Of a stretch of 64,000 nt of DNA, positions 58,138-64,000 are shown piece after piece (the first letter of the stretch is position 1; each line of letters opens with the position of its first letter). The position numbers and the translations under genes are program-made. The notes below the pieces were generated by a model. It had not been told where the DNA came from. It searched no databases and saw only the letters and a program-made list of their open reading frames with translations. The stretch covers positions 19,656,658 through 19,720,657 of the forward strand of contig NC_044929.1 of NCBI RefSeq assembly GCF_003576645.1, read 5' to 3'. This DNA comes from Ipomoea triloba. Its lineage: Eukaryota > Streptophyta > Magnoliopsida > Solanales > Convolvulaceae.

Positions 58138-58399
58138 AGTACAAATTACATTTTCATGTGGGGGAGGTCACTTGTCAAAAATGACCTACAACAATATTGT
58201 TGACTTGACTTAGCTTTTATTGTATGCATAGGTGGGGTCATGAACGGAATCCATTAGGTCAATAACTTGGTGTGACCCAATTCTCCTCCAATAACTTCAC
58301 ACTATATGAAATAATTGCAACTTCTCAATCTCTAATGTCACATGCTATTGGATCATTGGATTACAGTACACAAATTACAATTGAAATGTTATTTTGACC

Positions 58400-58450
<51 letters not shown>

Positions 58451-58734
58451 GTCTATTGATAATCTGATAATATGTTATTATAAGTAGTATAAAGTACTTT
58501 ATGCTTATTAATAATTTATAAATTAAGTAATATCAACACAAACATTATCCAATAACAATTAACAAATCCACTTCAATGTATACCCTTCCATGTATGATTG
58601 TGTTTCTTTTGTAGGTTAAAGCCACCAAAAATGCTATAATTAAATACAATCGAGGGATGTGTAATGACATGTGAAAGAAAATTAAGAAAAAAGTTACACA
58701 CTAACATGACAATTGTGGCTCACTTGATTAATGC
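58138..58734. other. Intergenic with (TTA)n microsatellite
   Basis: A (TTA)n tract at about 58403-58450. Remaining DNA AT-rich, no gene seen. Confidence 0.5.
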
Positions 58735-58850
58735 CTTTTTTTTAGATTACTACTGACTCTGTTCTAATGCAATATCTGCATCCATTAAACTCGAACTCAT
58801 CCCTTTCATATGAGAGTGCAACCAAGTACCACTAGACCACAAAGTTTGGC
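58735..58850 (-). mobile_element. SINE, - orientation, 20.7-kb family
   Basis: On the - strand: TTTGTGGTCTAGTGGTACTTGG (box A-like), GAGTTCGAGTTTA (degenerate box B), AACAGAGTCAGTAGTAATC and A tail. TGATTAATGC (58725-58734) and TGATTAAAGC (58851-58860) flank it as a 10-bp duplication with one mismatch. Confidence 0.7.
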
Positions 58851-58860
58851 TGATTAAAGC

Positions 58861-59390
58861 TTTTTTAATTAATAAAAATAATACCAATAAAAATAAATTT
58901 ACCTCGTATTTCTTATTTTCTTAACATACACTTCGCGCATTTGGTCAATTATACTAGCGTCATTTTCGTATAAACATTTGGCTGCCAGTTGGTTGTTACT
59001 CCTAATTATCGGAATCAAGTAATATGGATTAAGGATTAAGATTCAATATTTTCGCTTCTAGAATTTGACTGTCTTGGAGTTCCAATGTTCTTTAAATATG
59101 TATTCTCAAATTATACTGGGTAACTATCCGATGTCGATCTTGACGACATCAATGATATAATTAATAATTATCTTTTTTTTTTTGGAAAAAAAAATCAATC
59201 ACTATTTAATGATGTATACGAGTAAATATTATTCTGTGTAATAATTCACAAATCACACAGAATAATCAAATCACACTAAGAAGCCTTTGTGATGAGTATA
59301 CTTCAAAAACTTGAACTTGACACAAGTAATATTTTTTATCATCCGAAAATGTCTTATATCTAATAAGCACATTTACCCAACTCATTTTAT
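58861..59390. other. Intergenic, nothing identified
   Basis: AT-rich; no ORF or repeat of note. Confidence 0.4.
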
Positions 59391-59393
59391 TAA

Positions 59394-60460
59394 GGGGGTG
59401 TATTCAATCACGACTTTCGTGAACTTTTAAATACTTTTATCAACTTTAAAAGTTTGGTGGTATTCAATTTAGACTTTTATAAACTCTTTAAAAGTATACC
59501 TGTATTCAATTCAAACTTTTCAAAACTCTTTAAAAGTATACAGGTATTCGATTCAGACTTTTATAGAGTTATTAAAAGTCTACTGGTATTCAAAAAGTTA
59601 TTGACTTTCACAAACTCTGTCAGAATAGGATTTCTATAGACTTTCTCTTCATTAATATAAATAGATGAAATCCAACCCTCCAACCCCAAACTTTTCAATA
59701 TTCGCTACAAACTTTTTTTCCTCTATCTAAACTAGGCAAATTTTCCATCAACTTTACGGTACGTTTCAAATCTTTTCTAAATACTTTTTTTTTTTTTATG
59801 TTCAAGTAAATTTTTTGTTGCCATCGCAACAAAATAATTGTTGCGATCGTAGCAAGAATCTGCTGCGAACAGCAGCAGCTTGCTGCTGTTCGCAGCAGAT
59901 TTATGCGAGCAGAAGCAATCTTGCTGCTGTGCAGCAAATTTTTTAATTTATAATTTATAATTTTTAAATTTTATTTAATTAATATGTTTATAATTTTATA
60001 TAATTGTATGTTTATTAATTATTAATTTATAAATATAAGTATAAATAAATATATATATATATATATATAGTATTAAGTTGAATTTTTTAAGAGATTCTTT
60101 ATTTATTTTATAGTAATTATATTTTCTTTATGAATAATATACTCTATTTTTGTGACATCAATATTTTTTTTTAATTTTTACAATGCACTAATTTATAGAT
60201 AATATATTAATAGAAGTTATGGAATGTTTTTGAGGGTGTATTCAATTTAGAGTTTTAATGACTTTTGTAAACTTTTTAATATGAAAAAGTTTTTAAAAGT
60301 ATATAAATGTTTGTTCTATGGATATTTATAAACTCTTACAAAGTTTATAAAAGTTTAAAAGATTCTAGAAAAGTTTACAAAAACTCTGCAAAAATCAATT
60401 AAAATCCGCCCCTTTAAAAGTATTTAAAAGTTCATGAAAGTCGTGATTGAATACACCCCC
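59394..60460. mobile_element. Harbinger-like element, 1.07 kb, TAA target site
   Basis: GGGGGTGTATTCAATCACGAC at the left, GTCGTGATTGAATACACCCCC at the right, exact complements, with TAA on both sides (59391-59393, 60461-60463). The inverted match extends about 50 bases (TTTCGTGAACTTTTAAATACTTTTA). The left half holds several GTATTCAATTYARACTTTTA direct repeats. It carries a GC-rich hairpin at 59816-59940. No transposase; the short ORFs are chance. Confidence 0.85.
59816..59940. repeat. CAG/CTG-rich hairpin cluster
   Basis: AATCTGCTGCGAACAGCAGC then TTGCTGCTGTTCGCAGCAGATT forms a near-perfect hairpin with arms of about 20 bases and a tiny loop (around 59857-59901). It is preceded by GTTGCCATCGCAACAAAATAATTGTTGCGATCG, which also folds, and followed by GCAATCTTGCTGCTGTGCAGCAAATT. 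Strikingly GC-rich for this DNA. Confidence 0.8.
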
Positions 60461-60948
60461 TAAGACTATTGAGTTGAAATAAGTACGAGACCTTATCCGA
60501 TTAACTAATTGATTCTCATTCTTAATTAAGTAAGCAAATTAAGCAAGATAAATGTACAATTTTATTCTTTATTTTCCTATAATAGTAATATTAGTATATT
60601 ACACTTACTCCTTCCCCTAATGTGACATCTTGCTTTCTAGGGTATACTTTTTTTTTTTTTTTTTTTTTCTAAATGTTTACTCATACAGTCAAACATCAAC
60701 CACACAATCCGTGGGGACATCCCATCATCCCACATAAGCTGATGGGTCCCGCTCATACTGCACAGCTGTAATTGCATTGACCCAGTCCGATCCACAACCT
60801 TGTAAGCTAAGTAATTAATTTGTGTTGGCAAGAAAGTAATTAATTTGTTTAATTCGAATAAATAAATGTATATTAAGAATGTATTTTTTTTATAATAAAT
60901 GTTTAATTTATCTCGTTTTATATGCATAATTTACTTAATCGGAACTAG

Positions 60949-61517
60949 TAGGGATGGCAATTTCAATTTGCTCGTTGAATTTTTTGGGTGATTGTGAGTG
61001 GTGGATCGATGTGGGACTTAAAAAAGTAAAACCACAGTGGGTCGGATTTGATACGGGTTGTATGTACAAAATTCGCATAGAACTCCACCTGACCCACATG
61101 TGTATACATGTATATATATAATAGTAAAATGAGTACTAGTATGTATTTTATTATAAAAGTTTCTATAACTCTAAGTAACTTTTTACTATTTTTATATTTA
61201 AACTACTAAGTTTATTTTTTAAAATTAACAATTTTGTTATTATATTTGAATATTTTTATTTTTTTTTTGTTTTAGTATAACTACTGAATTTTATAATTTT
61301 ATTATGTGTAAGTAATTTAAATATTAGTTTTTAAAAAATTAATAAGATGATAAGTGGTGGTACTTGTAGTGGACACCCGCATCTAATGGGGGTGGGGTGA
61401 GTTTTGAAAAGTCCACCCGATGCAGGTTGGGGGTGGAGGTGGGTGGAGAAAATTTAAGGTGGGTCAAGTGATAGATGTAGCCCTCCACGATCCACTCCCG
61501 ACCCATTGCCATCCCTA
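60949..61517. mobile_element. hAT-like element with perfect 8-bp target duplication
   Basis: TAGGGATGGCAAT at the left and ATTGCCATCCCTA at the right, 569 bp, flanked by GGAACTAG on both sides (60941-60948, 61518-61525). Next to the ends are TGGGTCGGATTTG..GGGT and GGGTGGGGTGAG-type G-rich stretches. No transposase. Confidence 0.9.
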
Positions 61518-61903
61518 GGAACTAGCTTAGCTAAAATGATTTAAAATATAATTTTAATATTAGCAAGTTTATTGTTTAAAAACAATAAATAAATGTACTA
61601 AAAAACAATAAATAAATAAATAAATTTTATTGAACACCAACAGTCATCTTTAAATATATTACAAGAGAGAGCTAAAAAAAAGTAAATAAAAAAGTATTTA
61701 TTTAACTTAATATAATAACGTATCTCTAACCATATAGAGATAATATATTCATTTTATAAAATATGTGTAAAGGTACAGCTGAATAATATGCCAATGTGAC
61801 CATGAGTGTTTGAGCAAAGTTGTGGACTTGGTCAATGTAATTATTATTACTTTTTGGATTAAAATGGAGGGCAAATCACAACCAGCTAGGGGATGGAGAC
61901 TCA

Positions 61904-62540
61904 GGGGGTGTTTGGTTATTGGCTTATCAGCCAAAAAATAACTTATTTGACCAAAAATAGCTGATTGACCAATCAAAAAAACTATTTTTGAGTGTTTGGT
62001 TAATGGCTTATTGACATGGCTGCCAATAAGCCAATATACAAAATGCTGACCAATGCAGCGTTTCTAACTAACTTATTGGGTAAATGGCAATGTTGTCCCT
62101 AATCACTAATCCTTCAGTAGCACACCTTCTCTGATTTGCCTCTTCTCTCCACATTTATTGTGTTCAATTTGCAGTTCAAAATTGTGATTCCTCTTCAATT
62201 AGCACTTTAGAGATAATAATAATAATAATAATAATAACAACAATAATAATAATAATAATAATTATTATTATTATTATTATTATATTATTATTATTATTAT
62301 GTAGTATAATTAATTTTAAAAAGTAATTTTAGAATTAATAAATTAGTACAATGTCCTTATAGGTCATTTTACATCCAATCAGCTGAAAGTAAACAGCTAA
62401 TTTACCAAAACACTTTTTTACAATAAGTTGATACAAGCAGTTGGTCAAATCAGTTAACACAATCAGCTATTAGTTATCAGCTAACACAACCAGCTACCAG
62501 CTACCAACTATCGGCTATCAGCTGATTGCCAAACACCCCC
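61904..62540. mobile_element. MITE with GGGGGTGTTTGG ends
   Basis: GGGGGTGTTTGGTTATTGGC at the left and GCTGATTGCCAAACACCCCC at the right, flanked by TCA (61901-61903, 62541-62543). Internal CAGCTGATTG/ATCAGCTATTAG-type words fold back. An (AAT)n/(ATT)n palindrome lies at about 62213-62300. 637 bp, non-coding. Confidence 0.8.
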
Positions 62541-62543
62541 TCA

Positions 62544-63200
62544 ATGTTGTTAAGACTTTTTAAAGTATATGATATTACATTATTATAAGATTAATTCAAA
62601 TTTGTAACACATTTTGTTATCATAAATGAGTTTTTTTTCCCCTCTTTTATGTACATAGGGAACACTTGTTTATTTTTTTTTTATTAGTTAGCAATAAAAT
62701 TAGTTTATTTTGGTGAAAAAAAAGTTGAATTCCACCAATTCCAAATGGATCATGCTACTAGGATCTATACATATTGTATAACAAGTCAGGTGATTTGAAC
62801 TCGCCCGTTTCTTCTTTTCTCTTTAATGAAATTTATGATTACTTCTCTGTTACCATTAGGTCGAACTGAATTCTATTATATGTATTTCTCAATTTTTACG
62901 CTCTCAATTTATAAAATATACTGATAAACTATTTTTTTTTATGTGATCCCAATAAACGTATTTATACATCAAGATTTTGAATGTAAAGTAAAGAATGAGT
63001 AATTCTACATATACTCCCAATTCACACTCCCATTTTATACTCCATATGAGTTTGCATGTTTTGATTGTTTAATTTTATAGGGGGTCATGATGTTTATTTA
63101 TTCCTTTCTTTCCATCCTCCAATCAAATTTGAACACAAAAGAGAGTAAAAGTTGGGAGTTTAATTTTGGAAGTGTATCTAGTATTTTTGGTAAAGAACGA
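62544..63200. other. Upstream region of small gene 6
   Basis: No ORF. At 63000-63185 two facing stretches (AATTCTACATATACTCCCAATTCACACTCCCATTTTATACTCC and AAGTTGGGAGTTTAATTTTGGAAGTGTATCTAG) loosely pair, so a decayed MITE may be present. Confidence 0.35.
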
Positions 63201-63203
63201 GAG

Positions 63204-63270
63204 TTGACGTGATATTTCCCGCCTAACTAGTGTTTATCCAATAAGTTGAGTGTTGGTTACCCCTATAAAA
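63204..63270 (+). promoter_or_regulatory. Promoter of small gene 6: TTGACGT and TATA
   Basis: AGTTGACGTGA at 63202 combines a W-box core (TTGAC) with a TGACG half-site. TATAAAA at 63264-63270 lies 156 bases before the ATG. The CT-rich leader contains CTTTCTTTCTTTTCC. Confidence 0.6.
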
Positions 63271-63419
63271 GGCTGCCGCTAGTCGAGCAGTAGCCTCCCA
63301 TCATCAATATTCATTTTCTTTACTCCCTTTCTTATCTTTCTGTCTTCCGTACGTTCTGCACACAACCGGAGCTCCGGCGACTTTCTTTCTTTTCCGGCAA
63401 CTCCCTTCCTTGCTCAGAT

Positions 63420-63638
63420 ATGGAATCCGGCAACAGCAAGTCATACCGGAACCTTCCTCCGCGCCGAGGGCTGATCAAGATGAAGATTTTCAAGTCTCTG
63501 GTGAAATCCGCCGCCGAATTGGCCTCGGGAAGAAAGGACGACGGCGGAGGGTCTCTTAGCCCTTTATCGGCTCCGTCGCCGACTGGCTATCACTCCGGTG
63601 CTGATTCCGACGGCTCTCCCGAAGCACGACCTTCTTAA
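63420..63638 (+). CDS. Small PPxRG-motif protein with acidic SP tail, member 6 (72 aa)
   Basis: Unrecognised function. Begins MESGNSKSYRN, then LPPRRGLIKMKIFK (residues 12-25), helix SLVKSAAELASGRKD, glycine linker, and tail SLSPLSAPSPTGYHSGADSDGSPEARPS. It keeps the block order of members 4 and 5: SPLS at 47-50, SP at 53-54, GYHSGADSD at 56-64. Histidine replaces the aspartate before SG seen in the other two. The helix KSLVKSAAEL is identical to that of member 4. The nine-residue C-terminal extension after ADSD is unique. The start is the first ATG after the TATA box and CT-rich leader. No signal peptide. No canonical AATAAA is obvious within 150 bases downstream, though GAATAACAAA occurs near 63733. 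Confidence 0.8.
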   Translation: MESGNSKSYRNLPPRRGLIKMKIFKSLVKSAAELASGRKDDGGGSLSPLSAPSPTGYHSGADSDGSPEARPS

Positions 63639-63639
63639 A

Positions 63640-64000
63640 TCTTAAGACAACAACATAGTTCTTCTTTTTCGCTGTTTTCTTGGATATGAAGATCTATGAA
63701 ATTTTTTGTGTACATGGTTCGATCTTGTCGTCGAATAACAAATTTCGTTTTCTTTTATATATTTTATAATCGGATTTGACAGCGCATAGTACAAAGAGAC
63801 TAAAGATAATGACATGGATTAAACATTTAATTGCATAATTGGACAATAAAACACAGAAATTTATGGGTTTGTAAAAACTTAAGATGGGAGATGATGAAAT
63901 TGTCGTTGTGTGTTAGGTGTGTGGAGCGGGGGTGGGGGGTCTATTCTTCAATTATATATGATTTTTTTTAAATGAAGTTAAATATAAATAGTTTTGTTTT
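63640..64000. other. 3' flank of small gene 6
   Basis: AT-rich DNA to the window end. A G-rich run near 63925-63938; no further gene seen. Confidence 0.4.

Overview
This window is AT-rich, repeat-dense nuclear DNA of a flowering plant, very probably a eudicot. The evidence is Ty1/copia and Athila/Tat-type Ty3/gypsy retrotransposons, tRNA-derived SINEs, Mutator-, hAT- and Harbinger-type short DNA elements, and small host genes with plant-style TATA boxes and CT-rich leaders. An asterid such as a Convolvulaceae species is my guess and is weakly supported. The sequence is draft: there is a 125-base run of N at 8421-8545 and a single N at 29987, both next to low-complexity DNA.

No large conserved host gene is visible. 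The only convincing host genes are six small single-exon ORFs of 54-81 codons, all on the + strand, at 9365, 22926, 38286, 43612, 48368 and 63420. Each carries the same N-terminal signature: a hydrophobic residue, PP, any residue, RG, then a short basic amphipathic helix of the type I..I[LF]K.LVKS. They form a dispersed tandem family that has been pushed apart by transposon insertions. Three members (43612, 48368, 63420) also share an acidic tail with SP/TP sites and a GYxSGxDSD motif; the other three have lost it or never had it. I do not know the function of this family. It is the most interesting host signal here.

Layout. 0-9 kb: repeats bounded by (AT)n tracts and containing a CGCACCTTAAG array, plus nested relics of Tat-type gag, Athila LTR/gag and a copia pol fragment. 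9.4 kb: small gene 1. 10-13 kb: a retroposon copy and foldback elements. 13.9-15.9 kb: a decayed copia element on the - strand. 16-22.4 kb: hAT and Harbinger elements, SINEs and a second retroposon copy with a 20-bp target duplication. 22.9 kb: small gene 2. 24-37 kb: foldback MITEs, a minisatellite, and a 2.7-kb nested palindrome at 30.4-33.2 kb. 38.3-48.6 kb: small genes 3, 4 and 5 with recognisable promoters. 50-52 kb: foldbacks and a SINE. 52.7-57.4 kb: a very young copia retrotransposon on the - strand, with LTRs differing at one of 228 positions but with broken pol. 57.5-62.5 kb: SINEs, a 1.07-kb Harbinger-like element containing a CAG/CTG hairpin, a hAT element and another MITE. 63.4 kb: small gene 6.

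The mobile elements have no functional link to the small genes that I can see. They explain the spacing and may have contributed regulatory sequence.
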